A stretch of 64,000 nucleotides of DNA. It comes from Mesorhabditis belari. Taxonomy: Eukaryota > Nematoda > Chromadorea > Rhabditida > Rhabditidae. The notes beneath the pieces are model-generated. The model was not told the DNA's origin and made no database searches. It saw only the letters and a list, made by a program, of their open reading frames with translations. How positions within the stretch are numbered: the stretch's first letter is position 1; each line of letters opens with the position of its first letter. Below, piece after piece: positions 33,223 through 44,243 of the stretch. The stretch is taken from assembly GCA_958450365.1 (NCBI GenBank), contig CAUEEP010000743.1:3402001-3466000 (forward strand). The letters run 5' to 3'. The position numbers and the translations under genes were made by a program.

Positions 33223-35135
33223 TTAAAGTTTACAAAAAATTGACTTGTGATAGAAAGTGGTTCGATCGACTTTGTAGCAACGATGGAGAAGCCCGTCGAG
33301 GAGGAGATCACGACCCAACTCCACGAAAAGTCCATTATCCACACAACCTAGTTTTGTCAATAATGAGGGCTCACATATGAATTAAAAGATATTGAATGAA
33401 GTATAGATTCTGAAATTCTCACCAAGAACTTGCAGAGTTCCATCCTGCATACATTGATAACGAACGTGACGATCGGTGAACACCTAAACAAGTCAGAGTT
33501 GGGAGTTTTCAGAGTTTCAGAGTCAAAGCTTTCAGAGTTTTCTCTTACTTGATTAATATTGTAAACTTCATCCTCTCGTACACAACCGATTACTGAAATT
33601 GGGGATTAAATAAAGAAATTGAAATTTGTGATTAAACATTTTATCAAGTAAATTACCTTTCACCGTGTATCTAACCTTTCCGGAGGCGATTTGCTCACAC
33701 TCGTGTCTGAAAAAGTGAAAAAAGAATACACAAGATAGTTTCAAGAGTTGAAACTAGAGTAAATCAAAAATTTCTGCGTTGCCGGGACTCGAACCCGGGA
33801 CCTTTCGCTTATCAGCCAACTGTGCTAACCATTACCATTACTCCAGAAGGAGTTAAGTCAAGTTTAAATTCTAATTTACCTGTAATGTCCAACAATTCTC
33901 GATTCTCCTACTTGTAAAGTGTCATAGACGGAATTTTGAAGGTAACAACCTGAAAAGTCGAGCGTTAAAAGACAGATTTCTTTTTGAATTCATGAAATAG
34001 AAAAATTAGTGTAAAAGGATACGGTAAAGAAGATATTCTGATATATTGTTTTGAAAAAAAACCTTCAATAGCGACTCCTTCATCTCGACAAGTCAACTTG
34101 AAAGATCCGTTTCGGAACGAATCACCCACATTGTAATGAACGCCATTCTCGTAACACATCGACTCTAGAAAATATTCATTATATTACATAAAGCAAAAAG
34201 CTTAACAATTGATTTCCCTCGTTTTAATAGCTTACGGTAGTTGAAACGACGCTTAAACTACCGTAGTCGAGTCGACGTCGCAAAAGCGACGTGACCGTAG
34301 TCAAATCGAAGCCCCTCTCGCCATTCTTTTCACTTCTTTCTTTTTCTTTCTGTCTTTTTTCTTTCTTTCTTTTTTCTTTCTTTCTTTTTTCTTTCTTTCT
34401 TTCTTCTTTCTTTCTTTTCTTTTTCTTTCTTTTTCTTTTTTTTTTTTTTTCTTTTTTTTTCTCTTTTCTTCATTACCTTTATTTCTCATCGTTTTATTTT
34501 ATTTAAACTTATCCTATACCTTGCTCATATGTAACTGTATCCGTTGCAACATTGCATTTATGTCGAATACCATTTTTGACAAAAGTCCTTCCCAGTTGAA
34601 TCACCGATCCATCCTCACTAATGCAAGCTAAATCAGATTTATTTTGAAATCACAAATTTTCATAAACCCATCACTTCAGCGGTGCCATTATTGCATAAAT
34701 AGTGGAAATTGCCCTTCGTGAATGAGGATCCATGATCGTGAGCTCCTGACTCTCTCATCACACAAGGCAATGGGGGAAGGACTCCGTTGGTTACTAAAGT
34801 TTTAGCGTAATAAGTTGATTTAATAAATTTCGATCCTGTCTTCTGCTGTACAAATTTCTATGTTCTACATTAGACAGTTTTTTCGAACTTCAAAACTTTA
34901 TAAAGCACTATAAAGCATTTTGCAACAATCCCCAACATTTCATTTTTGCGAATTTAATTGACAAAGCCATTTTCCACAAAAGAATCAAAAGCCGGGTCAC
35001 AAGTCACTCACCAGGAATGACAATTCGTTCAGCAGCATGCATCCCCATTCCGTGTGGTGTGAGAATGACCTCTCCTTCCTCAATAGCTCTCCCCAAAGCA
35101 AACACCGGTAACAATGACAATAATAACCAAAACAT
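33223..35135 (-). CDS. Secreted MIG-18-like protein with about six Cys-rich fibronectin-I-like repeats
   Basis: Start at 35135 gives a signal peptide (MFWLLLSLLPVFALGRA). Successive exons each encode one small repeat of the pattern C...G..(6-9)G...F..G....C: LPCVMRESGAHDHGSSF, ACISEDGSVIQLGRTFVKNG, SMCYENGVHYNVGDSFRNGS, GCYLQNSVYDTLQVGESRIV, VIGCVREDEVYNINQVFTD and LGCVDNGLFVELGRDLLLDG. It ends FCKL, stop at 33223-33225. This is the nematode extracellular repeat seen in MIG-18, which acts in distal-tip-cell migration through the extracellular matrix. Role here is inferred from family only. The introns contain a tRNA-like fragment and a CT-rich tract. A spliced 5' leader exon may exist near 35323-35604 (donor ATCG|GTGAGT). 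Confidence 0.8.
33775..33850 (-). pseudogene. tRNA-Val-like pseudogene
   Basis: The minus strand has a strong T-arm (CCCGGGTTCGAGTCCCGG) and D-arm-like GGTTAGCACAG, and AAGCGAAAGGTCCC as in tRNA-Val. The anticodon loop is one base short and a stem pair mismatches; the acceptor pairs only at its outer four positions. It lies in an intron of the MIG-18-like gene, same strand. Confidence 0.5.
34327..34500. repeat. CT-rich (CTTT)n microsatellite
   Basis: Long polypyrimidine run of CTTTCTTT units on the plus strand within an intron of the MIG-18-like gene. It creates meaningless K/E-rich frames on the minus strand. Confidence 0.9.
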
Positions 35136-36132
35136 TTTTTGTCAAGTGTTTAGCAAAAACCTGAAAATGAGATTTCCTTGTTTTTCGTTTTTCGCCGAAT
35201 GATGTCCTTGATAGAAATGATTTTTTCGAAATCAATGACAATGCAATTGGTTTATTTATTGAGCAAGGTAAAATCAATAAAATAATAAGAGAATTGGATT
35301 AAAAGAATGGACAAAAACTCACCGATGATCTGGCGATTCGTGGAGACGATGGAGGAGAAAATCGTCGGATCAAGGCTCGGCAAAAGTCAAATGGTGTGAA
35401 GGCCACGAAAAGCTGGGTCAAATCTTGAACGAGCCGGTGGTCGAAGAAGAAAGAGATGAGAATAAGAAAAGGAAATAAAAATAGGGAAAGGAGATGGAGA
35501 GGTAGACCCCGTTCTCCTTTCACCCAATTTGGGGTCATCTCCCACCGCATTAGCGCGCTTTTTCGATCCACTGGATCAATCTTTGTTTTTCTTCGCCTTT
35601 TCATTTACTCAAAAATTGCAAACCCCTTTTTGAAAAACGGACTCGATTTTAAGCAAGAAGCCGGACAGAAAATCTAGATTGAACTTTGAAACTTTAAACA
35701 TCTTTGAGATTTTTGTGATCAAAAATCTTTCAACATTTAAACAAAACAATAGTTTTTCAATGAGAAATCCCATTTCGTTAATCCATCGTCAGGCAGCTCG
35801 GATCAAGAAAAAAAAAAGGAAAACCGATAGCCGACACGAGGATGGACTTGCGAAAGGTTTGGGATTTCTTTTTGGGGGGAAAGGTTTAGAAAAATAGGAA
35901 TAGAATTAGATTGACTAGAATGATTCTGGACACCAATGAGGGGAGCTGATTTTATGGCCAGCTTTATAAACAGTTAGAGTTTTGGGAAAAGGGTGACAGT
36001 TTATGTGATTCTCTGTCATTCCTCTTAAAATCTCAGCTTTCTCCAAAATATATAAATAAACAATAGCTTCACGTTTCCCCCAATAAAACAAGGATTTTCG
36101 TAGAAGCACTTTGTGAATACTATAAAGGTACG

Positions 36133-36190
36133 ATAAAGTACCTTTAAAGTACCTTTAAAGTACCTTTAAAGTACCTTTAAAGTACTATAA
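36133..36190. repeat. 11-bp tandem repeat (GTACCTTTAAA)n
   Basis: Five near-perfect copies in intergenic DNA. Confidence 0.9.
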
Positions 36191-36301
36191 AGTCTATCGT
36201 TGTCTCTTACTAGAGTCTTTTCATCAAGAATAATGTTCGAAAAGGTGTTAACTTGAAAAAAATACCATAATCCTTCTTACTTACGGTTACGGTAGCTTTC
36301 C

Positions 36302-36592
36302 AAATTTTAACATTAACCAGCGCTTAGAAAAAAATTATTGAAAAGTCGCAAAAAAAAGCCGATTTTTTGCCACTTTTCAATAATTTTTTTCTAAACACTG
36401 GTTAATGCTAAAAAGATGTGTTATATCTCAAAAAATCACCCATTTTTTCTACTTTAATTTAATATCTAAACGTGCAGGAATAAACGTACTGGTGTCGAGA
36501 TATGAGCGTTTGTTTGAGAGTAAACTCAGACTACGCGAGCTCCTCTATAGGGGCTCGGGGAGCTCTATTAGAGCTTTTACGGTAATCTATAG
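36302..36592. mobile_element. MITE family D, copy 3
   Basis: About 290 bp, inverted with respect to copy 1. It includes ATGTGTTATATCTCAAAAAA and GGTGTCGAGATATGAGCG, and ends TTTTACGGTAAT. A local hairpin forms around CATTAACCAGCG and its complement (36310-36408). A separate 50-bp fragment of the family lies at 36926-36975. Confidence 0.7.
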
Positions 36593-37028
36593 TTTGTTTC
36601 ATTAAAAATCCCAATTATTTTTCTGCAAAATAACATTAAAACAAGTTTAAAATGTCTTAAGACTGAATGGTTTTTTTTGAGTTGAGAGTTTTCGAGAAGT
36701 CGGGTATTCACAAAAGCCTCAATGATGCGAGTCGATGATACGCTTTAGAGACTTTAACATAAGGAAACCTATCTTTGTGTCAATAGATAAAAGATAGAGC
36801 ACAAAAAGTTTAGTATATAGTCAAATTTTCAGCGAAATTCATTCAGTCAATTTCTTCGTGGAGATTTTTATAGGGTTTTTTTGCGAAAAACACGTTTGTC
36901 ACTCTTGAATTTGCTCTATTAGAATCCTCTATTAGAATATTTATGGTATCGAATCGTAAACAGGATACAGTAGTCCACCGTGTCTGATTTTAAAAGGGCT
37001 ACTTCGTTGCATTTTAAGTGACTTTGTC

Positions 37029-37439
37029 GGGGGTGGGACAAATGCGACCTTTTTTTTGCGCACCTGGACATTTGCGCACCTTTTTTTTTGCTGGAAAAGG
37101 CCTTAGGCAAGGCCGTAGAGCTTCGAAAATATTTCCATGTAAGGGAATCGTATGCGTAGATTCCGAATTTCGACAAATCGGACCTCGCTGACACGTCAAA
37201 TTTGGGCTAAAAGGCAAAAACTACGCAACTTAACGCTTTTCCGCAGTTTTTGCCTTTTAGCCCAAATTTGACGTGTCAGCCGAGGTCTGATTTGTCGAAA
37301 TTCGGAATCTACGCATACGATTCCCTTCTATGAAAACATTTTTGAAGCTCTACGACCTTTCCTAAGGCCTTTTCCAGCAAAAAAAAGGTGCGCAAATGTC
37401 CAGGTGCGCAAAAAAAAAGGTCGCATTTGTCCCACCCCC
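37029..37439. mobile_element. MITE family B, copy 2 (hAT-like)
   Basis: 411 bp, palindromic, with ends GGGGGTGGGACAAATGCGAC and complement, flanked by direct repeat GACTTTGTC (37020-37028 and 37440-37448). The clear target duplication indicates transposition as a unit. Confidence 0.88.
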
Positions 37440-37899
37440 GACTTTGTCACCTTTTATTTGTTACATTTTTTTCCTGTCGTTTTTGCACTTTATTTCTTTC
37501 TAAATAAAGTATTTATATAAAAAAAAAAACAGCACTGTTGAATTTGTTTAATCTTTTAAAGCCAAGATTTAAAATCAATTTTCAGCCTTGCAGTCCTGTT
37601 GGGGGGAAGCCTTTCATTTAACCATATTTATTTGCATTCACAAACAAAACAAAGGGAAATTTTTCATATGAATGATGAATAAACAAATAAACAAATCAAA
37701 AAAAAATAGAAAAAAAATATAAAAACGACAGTTTTGGTTATGAAGAAAAGTTGCGAATTTCTGATAAATTTAGCCGTATTCGTTATGATTTCTGAAAAGA
37801 CACGGGAAGTCAATCACGAGTGTTTTTACAATTTTCTCTTTTTTTTTTCTTGTTTTATGGCTTTTTTTTAAAAGAAAATGATGATAGAAAAAAGATATT

Positions 37900-38139
37900 T
37901 ACACTACTGGACAATGAAATATCATATTTGAAAAGAAAAAAGATCGTCACTTTCGCGCGTCTGTAACTCCCTTGTCTTTGAGTTTAAACTATTAGTGTTA
38001 TATATTTTCTGAAAGCTCTTTTCAAGGGCTACACAATGGTAATATTAATATTTAGAAATACGATAAAGACAAGGGAGTTACAGACGCGCGAAAGTGACGA
38101 TCGTTTTTCAAATATCATATTTCATTGCCCAGTACTGTA
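37900..38139. mobile_element. MITE family C, copy 3
   Basis: 240-bp palindromic copy starting TACACTACTGGACAATG and ending CCCAGTACTGTA. Downstream of ubc-7. Confidence 0.85.
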
Positions 38140-38328
38140 GGTAAAAAAGAAACATTTTATTTTTGGATACTAAGTTTTTTGTAGATCAGAAAGATTCAGA
38201 AAGCAGATCAGAAAGCAGAGGATACAACCAAAACTTAAGAATTGTTTTTTGGGCGAACAACAAAAACGGTTCACATTTTCTTTAGAAGATTAGATTTTAT
38301 AGAATCAACATTGAGTGTTTTTTTGACT

Positions 38329-41300
38329 TCAAAGCTCTTCTTGACTTAGCCGCACACATCGAGCCACTCGCTTTTTGAACTCAGCCAGACTTTCGCGTTG
38401 CATTTTCTATTTAGAGGCTTTTAAAAATAAAACTTTCAACTCAACTATTCTGTGTTACTTTTCGTTTACTCGTTTACTTCGTTTACTATTTTTCTAAAAC
38501 ATGTCAACTATTCAAACTTTTGAAACTATTGAAACTAGAGCTATTGACACTAAAACTATTGAATCTAAAACTATTGAAACTAGAAGTATTGAAACTAGGA
38601 CTATGGAGACTAGAACTATTGAAACTAGAGCTATTGCAACTAGAACTATTGAGACTAGAACTATTGAAACTAGAACTGTTGAAGCTAGAACTATTGAAAC
38701 TAGAACTATTGAAACTAGAACTATTGAATCTAGAACTATTGAATCTAGAACTATTGAATCTAGAACTATTGATACTAGACCTATTGAAACTAGAACTGTT
38801 GAAGCTAGAACTATTGAAACTAGAGCTATTGCAACTAGAACTATTGAGACTAGAACTATTGAAACTAGAACTGTTGAAGCTAGAACTATTGAAACTAGAG
38901 CTATTGCAACTAGAACTATTGAGACTAGAACTATTGAAACTAAAACTATTGAATCTAAAACTTTTGAAATCTACTTTCTTTGATTCAATAAGGATTTTTG
39001 GGACTATCGAAAGGGAAGAAAGTATATTGAATATTGAATAAAAGGCAAGGTTAAAATAGTTTTTTTTGAAAGTTGACATGTTTTAATAGGGAAGCAAAAG
39101 AAGAGAGCGAATCCTAGCCGCAGTAAGGAGAGTTTTAGCTTTTATCTATTATAATCATTTTTACACTCACTGCAGCGTCGACATTAGCCGGTGACTCGAA
39201 ATTCGGATCAGTTAACATTGAAATCACAGAGAGGAGAATCGTTTCCACTGTATGTACAGGAAGCCATCGCTCTTCAGGCTTTTCGTAGCCGAATCTGAAT
39301 TTCGGTAGGATTTTCGAAGGATTTCTGAAGGACTGCTGAAGGACTTCTGAAGGATTTCTGAAGGATTTCTGAAGTCCTTCGACTTCTGAAGGATTATCGA
39401 CACTTAAGAAGATCTAGATATCTTCATAAAGAGTCTCTCAAGACTTTAAGAACAAGCCAACTCTTTGAACTGACCGATCGTCACCAGGCTCATGCAAAAT
39501 CGAAATACAAACGTGTCCGTCAGGTCCAACTGAAAAAAAAAAAACAAAGTTTTATTTTGATTGATGAGAATGATTTTCAAAAAAAACTTTAAAATATAAG
39601 CATTTAATTTTTAAAAACTTACTATTCGGATGCCACATCTCTGAGACGAATCTCATTTTTGGTGGGCGTTGTGGGTAATCTTTCGGAAATTCGAGTAGTG
39701 CTTTAAAGAAACCACCCTCACTAAAAGTGATTTTATTAATCATTTATTGATTTTTCTTCTAAAAAATATCGGGTTTATTGTATAGCTTTTAAAGTTATGT
39801 TCAATAAATTTCAATAGAGCCAGATGGCCGACCGGTTAGAAGTCTTGTCTTTTAAGCGGAAGGTCGAGGGTTCAATCACGCTGGCAAGATAAAAATGTTT
39901 CTTTTTCCCACCAAGTGGGTTTTTTCTTTCACAACATTTGGGTAATAGGGACAATAGGGGTAACGGCCGCAGTGCCATAAAAATTGTGTATTTAGACCGT
40001 TATGTCTTATTATGTATCACATTATTGGCTTGCAATAAATGTATTTTTTTTTAAAAAAATAGATTAAACATTTCTGAATCGATTTTTCATTAATCATTTA
40101 GATTCTTTATTTTAAAATCTATTTGATAGCTATAAGCTGATTGAAAGAAATTGAAATAAAAGTTTCATTTAAATTTTGAGTTTCTTTTCTTTTACAATAA
40201 AATTTCGAAATCGAAAAAGCAAAATTTTGATGTAAAATTTCGAGAGCTATTAGCTACACTACTGGACAATGAAATATGATATTTAAAAAAAAAAGATCGT
40301 CACTTTCGCGTGCCTGTAACTCCATTGACTTTACCGTATTTCTCAATATTAATATTACCATTGTGTAGCCCTAGAAAAGAGCTTTCAGACAAATGCATAA
40401 CACTAATAGTTTAAACGCAAAGACAAGTGAGTTACAGACGCGCGAAAGTGACGATCGTTTTTCAAATATCATATTTCATTGTCCAGTACTGTACATGCAT
40501 AAGAAATGCGGATTTCAACATTTTCATGAAATTTTCAACGATAGAAACCTGATATTTTTAAAAAAAAAATACCGACTGGGGCTACCAGTGGTGAATTTAT
40601 CGCATACACGAAATATATCAATCACAATACAACGACACACACAATACTAGGCTATATCTTAACTTAACCCACGTCATGACAGACGGCTCCCTAACCCTAA
40701 GCTCAATGGGGAACTAAATAGCTTTTTTGGTGGTGAAGGGAAGATGACGATGAAGGAGTGGCTTGTCACTTTAAAGAACTGGGGCCACAACCACCAGACT
40801 GCCCTCCAGAAAACCTCTCAACCCGAAGGGAAAGGAAATCCGAAGGGGGTGACCATGTCGCATGTGGGGTTCGAACCCTCGACCTTCCGATTAAGATAAA
40901 AGACATATCGATGAATGTTTAAAAATTATTTAAAAGTTGTAAATCTCCTCTACAAAATAGGCTAAAACGTGTTTCAATTGAACGAAGAAATTGAAGAAAT
41001 TGAAGAAATTTCGAGGGCGAAATGCGAGTGACCAAAAAAAGGCACTTTTTGAAAACCTTTTTATATAGTTTGATATCGATGAACCTATAGTTATCCTTTT
41101 TTTCTTAAATCTTCAATTTCGGGAAGCTAACTCCATTTTGAGCACACTAAACTTGTCCCTAAAATGACTCGATTCCTTTTTTTGGTCACTCGCATTTCGC
41201 CCTCGAAATTTCTTCAATTCTTCAATTCTTCAATTCTTCAATTCTTCAATTCTTCAATTTCTTCGTCCAATTGGAACACATTTTAGCCTATTTTGTAGAG

Positions 41301-41954
41301 GAGATTTACAACTTTCAAATAATTTTAAACATTCATCGATATCAGGTTTCTATCGTTGAAAATTTCATGAAAATGTTTGAAATCCGCATTTCTTATGCAT
41401 TTACCTAATATTAATCAAATTCACTATATAATAACATATTGATACTTTATAATTGTTTCTATTTAAATAATCTCTAAAAAAAAATCACAATAAAGAATCT
41501 AAATGATTATGAAATCTAAATAATCACTAATAGAATGATGAAATGGAATGAAAAATTCATTTTATTAAAGAAATGAATTTCTTTTTAACTTACTAGTAAG
41601 TATCCGGTGGTCCAATGACGAGCACTTCCCATTTGTAAATGTCCTCTTCGCTCGCTAAACCCGCACTAAAACCCTCAACCGGAAATCGCTTTAAATCTAA
41701 ATTTAAATTTACTTAATTATCAATATAATAAGAAACTTATTTTATTGTATACCGTATTTTCTGTAATAGTAGTGCGCACTACTATTTTGTTCAACCCCCC
41801 TCCAGACTGCACTACTATTATAGACTGCATTACTATTGTAGACTGCACTACTATTACAGACTACACTACTATTACAGAAAATACGGTAATCAAAAAAAAA
41901 AAACGAACCCGCTAATTGTTTCTTCAGTAAAAGCGATGATTGTGGTTCAGCCAT
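38329..41954 (-). CDS. ubc-7: UBE2G1-type ubiquitin-conjugating enzyme E2
   Basis: E2 enzymes carry ubiquitin on a cysteine thioester; the UBE2G/Ubc7 class makes K48 chains, notably in ER-associated degradation. Start at 41954 ([29 protein letters not shown] across the first intron). Then [42 protein letters not shown], and the active site [20 protein letters not shown]. The acidic insert [17 protein letters not shown] after the catalytic Cys is diagnostic for UBE2G/R enzymes. Next come [17 protein letters not shown] and [10 protein letters not shown], and the last exon (38329-38406) [20 protein letters not shown], stop at 38329-38331. Intron 2 is nearly 1.9 kb and full of repeats. The last intron (38407-39170) holds a 15-bp satellite. 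The last exon would be missed by short-intron gene finders. Confidence 0.95.
38497..39083. repeat. 15-bp satellite (ACTATTGAAACTAGA)n bounded by inverted repeats
   Basis: About 31 copies of the 15-bp unit (38505-38975), with GAATCTAGA, GCAACTAGA and GAAGCTAGA variants arranged in a higher-order pattern. The region is bounded by a perfect 13-bp inverted repeat, AAACATGTCAACT (38497-38509) and complement (39071-39083). Since 15 is a multiple of three, it stays open in three long frames (up to 191 codons), encoding TIETR, LKLEL or SSFNS repeats. It is inside the last ubc-7 intron, so these are not called genes. Confidence 0.88.
39300..39395. repeat. Tandem (TTCTGAAGGA)n in a ubc-7 intron
   Basis: About seven imperfect copies of a 15-bp TTCTGAAGGACTTCT-like unit within a ubc-7 intron. 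Confidence 0.75.
39819..39885 (+). pseudogene. tRNA-Lys-like sequence
   Basis: Outer acceptor bases pair (GCCAG with CTGGC). A D-arm-like GGCCGACCGGTTAGAAG, a Lys-UUU-type loop CTTTTAA and a T-arm GAGGGTTCAATC follow. The anticodon stem does not pair, so a working tRNA is unlikely. It is antisense within ubc-7 intron 2. Confidence 0.45.
40255..40493. mobile_element. MITE family C, copy 4
   Basis: 239-bp palindromic copy, TACACTACTGGACAATG to GTCCAGTACTGTA, in ubc-7 intron 2, directly abutting an inverted family F repeat. Confidence 0.85.
40494..41045. repeat. Family F repeat, inverted copy interrupted by a SINE-like insertion
   Basis: The two parts, ATGCATAAGAAATGCGGATT to GAAACCTGATAT and ATATCGATGAATG to the (GAAGAAATT)n array, are continuous in other copies. 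Here they are split by about 340 bp (40567-40909). In ubc-7 intron 2. Confidence 0.8.
40567..40909 (-). mobile_element. tRNA-derived SINE-like insertion
   Basis: On the minus strand it opens with a tRNA-Lys-like 3' half (TCGGAAGGTCGAGGGTTCGA, then ACCCCACATGCG). A 250-bp unrelated body and a run of T (pol III terminator-like) follow at the other end. Flanks share ATAT, consistent with a short target duplication. The uninterrupted family F copies define the empty site. Confidence 0.6.
41095..41412. repeat. Family F repeat, truncated copy
   Basis: Direct-orientation copy with TTCGGGAAGCTAACTCCATT, the TTCAATTC array and TTATGCATTTACCTAATA. It lacks the first 200 bp of the full-length form. In ubc-7 intron 2. 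Confidence 0.8.
41750..41888. mobile_element. MITE family K in ubc-7 intron 1
   Basis: 139 bp with termini TACCGTATTTTCTGTAATAG and the complement. The interior consists of four copies of a CTGCACTACTATTACAGA-like unit. Confidence 0.8.
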
Positions 41955-42364
41955 GAATAAATTCGAAAATCCTAAACCGTTAATGAAAAAAAGGAAATTA
42001 AGTTTTCGATGGTGAATTGAGTGAAAATAAAGAGGAATTGTATAGAAGGTTCGTCAAGGATTGAGATGTAAAGAAGTGCTCGCTGTTGTTTTGCCTGAGC
42101 AATCAGGGAAAAGTACGGTAGGTGACAGGGGACTCCAATAGCATTAACGTTAGCTGAGAGGTTTCTCTAAAAATTAGCCGTCGCTTCAATGCGCTGAAAT
42201 TGATCTTTCACTCTTTGAGCTTCATTTTTTTCATTTTTTTGAGTCCTTTAGCTTCTATTTATTCTTTCGCCTCAATTATTGAACGATTATATAGGATCTA
42301 TCTTATTCTTTTCTTTCAAATAATTGACTTTAAATTCTTTTCTTGCTTCATTTCAACTTTTTCG

Positions 42365-43270
42365 TTAGACTTTTTTTAATGAATTCATATATCGTTATCC
42401 TTTTTTTTTTCTTAAATCTTTAATCTTGGGAAGCTAATTTTATTTTGACGACACTAAACTTGTCCCCAAAGTGACTCGATTCCTTTTTTTGGTCACTCGC
42501 ATTTCGCCCTCGAAATTTCTTCAATTTCTTCAATTCTTCAATTCTTCAATTCTTCAATTCTTCAGTTTCTTCGATCAATTGAAACACGTTTTTGGCCTAT
42601 TTTGTAGAGGAGATTTACAACTTTCAAATAATTTTTAAACATTCATCAATATCAGGTTTCTATCGTTGAAAATTTCATGAAAATGTTTGAAATCCGCATT
42701 TTTTATGCATTTACCTAATAGAATTTAACTTTCTTAAACTTTTCTTGTTCGTTTGCAAAATAATCTTTTGTGCATTTTGGTTTCTATTGGTTTATTGACT
42801 AGTATTTACTGATTTTGACTACAATTTGACTACACTTTGACTACAATTTGACTACAACTACAACTAACACAACGTATACGAATCCTTGCTGCGAAAAAAT
42901 CAAAATGACTTTTCTAGCAAAATTTTTTCTTCTTAAATCTTCAATTTCGGGAAGCTAACTCTATTTTGAGCACACTAAACTTGTCCCTAAAGTGACTCGA
43001 TTCCTTTTTTTGGTCCCTCGCATTTCGCCCTCGAAATTTCTTCAATTTCTTCAATTCTTCAATTTCTTCAATTCTTCAATTTCTTCAATTCTTCAATTCT
43101 TCAAATTCTTCAATTTCTTCAATTTCTTCGATCAATTGAAACACGTTTTAGCCTATTTTGTAGAGGAGATTTACAACTTTCAAATAATTTTTAAACATTC
43201 ATCGATATCTGGTTTCTATCGTTGGAAATTTCATGAAAATGTTGAAATCCGCATTTCTTATGCATTAATT
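42365..43270. repeat. Two adjacent family F repeats
   Basis: Direct copies at about 42365-42722 (truncated, starting AATGAATTCATATATCG) and 42723-43270 (full length, starting AACTTTCTTAAACTTTTC). Both have variable TTCAATTC arrays. Confidence 0.8.
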
Positions 43271-43910
43271 AATCCTTCAATATTTGAAAGTTGTAAATCT
43301 CCTCTACAAAATAGGCTAAAACGTGCTTCAATTGAACGAAGAAATTGAGGAATTGAAGAATTGAAGAAATTCCGAGGGCGAAATGCGAGTGACCAAAAAA
43401 GGGCACTTTTTGAAAACCCCACTTTCACAAGAGTTCGGTTTTGACTATATAGTGGAAAATGAGCGCCCTGAAATCATTCAAATATCATTCAAAATAATTA
43501 AGAGTTGGGACCATTTCATGGGAAAACTTTGTTTTTACAATAATTTTTCTTTTTTGTCAAAAAGGCCGGTTTTTTTTGACAATTTTGAGGGTTTTGAACT
43601 TACGCTCTATCTAAATTTCTGTAAATGCATTTCCGTTAGACTTTTTTAATGAATTCATATATAGTTATCCTTTTTTTCTTAAATCTTCAATTTTGGGAAG
43701 CTACCTCTATTTTGATCACACTAAACTTATCCCCAAAGGGACTCGATTCCTTTTTTGGTCACTCGCATTTCGCCCTCGAAATTTCTTCAATTCTTCAATT
43801 CTTCAATTCTTCAATTTCTTCAATTCTTCAATTTGCTTCGTTCAATTGAAACACGTTTTAGCCTATTTTGTAGAGGAGATTTACAACTTTCAAATATTGA
43901 AGGATTAATT
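43270..43910. repeat. Inverted and direct truncated family F copies
   Basis: 43270-43420 is an inverted partial copy (AGTTGTAAATCTCCTCTACA). 43620-43905 is a direct copy truncated at its right end. Together they make a large imperfect inverted arrangement. Confidence 0.75.
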
Positions 43911-44243
43911 AATTTCTCCTCAATTATTGAACGATTATATAGGATCTATCTTATTTTTTCTTTCAAATAATTGACTTTAAATTCTTTTCTTGCTTCATTT
44001 CAACTTTGTCTTTAGAGTATTGAGATAGTTAAGTGCTCTGGAATGATTATAAAATGTCAAACATTGAAAGGAAAAGAAATTTGTAAACATTTGCTCAATT
44101 GTGAGTGTTTTTTTATTTGCTTAAATATTTGCTTACGTATGAATATTTTAATAGAGTTTAAATATTTGAGGTTGTTTTTCAATTGAACGTGAAACTGAAA
44201 TGAGAAAGGAAATGATTTTTAAATGATTTACATTGTTTTTTAA

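Larger units (their letters stand above)
35136..38328. other. 3.2 kb transposon-rich intergenic region
   Basis: No gene recognised. A possible non-coding 5' exon of the MIG-18-like gene lies at 35323-35604. The rest holds a GTACCTTTAAA tandem run (36133-36190), family D copy 3, family B copy 2 and family C copy 3. Confidence 0.55.

Noticed and set aside
33775..33850. Functional tRNA-Val gene
   Set aside because: T-arm is perfect but the anticodon loop is a base short, a stem pair mismatches and the acceptor stem pairs only partly.
35299..35604. Minus-strand 101-codon frame with hydrophobic centre
   Set aside because: A good donor (ATCG|GTGAGT) ends it, but the next acceptor leads into the 5' leader of the MIG-18-like gene out of frame. 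More likely a 5' UTR exon.
38497..38975. CRISPR array
   Set aside because: Units are contiguous 15-mers without spacers, in a eukaryotic intron.
38501..39079. Long repetitive open frames (TIETR, LKLEL, SSFNS peptides)
   Set aside because: They are by-products of a 15-bp satellite located within an intron of ubc-7; three different frames on both strands are open, as expected for a unit divisible by three without stops.
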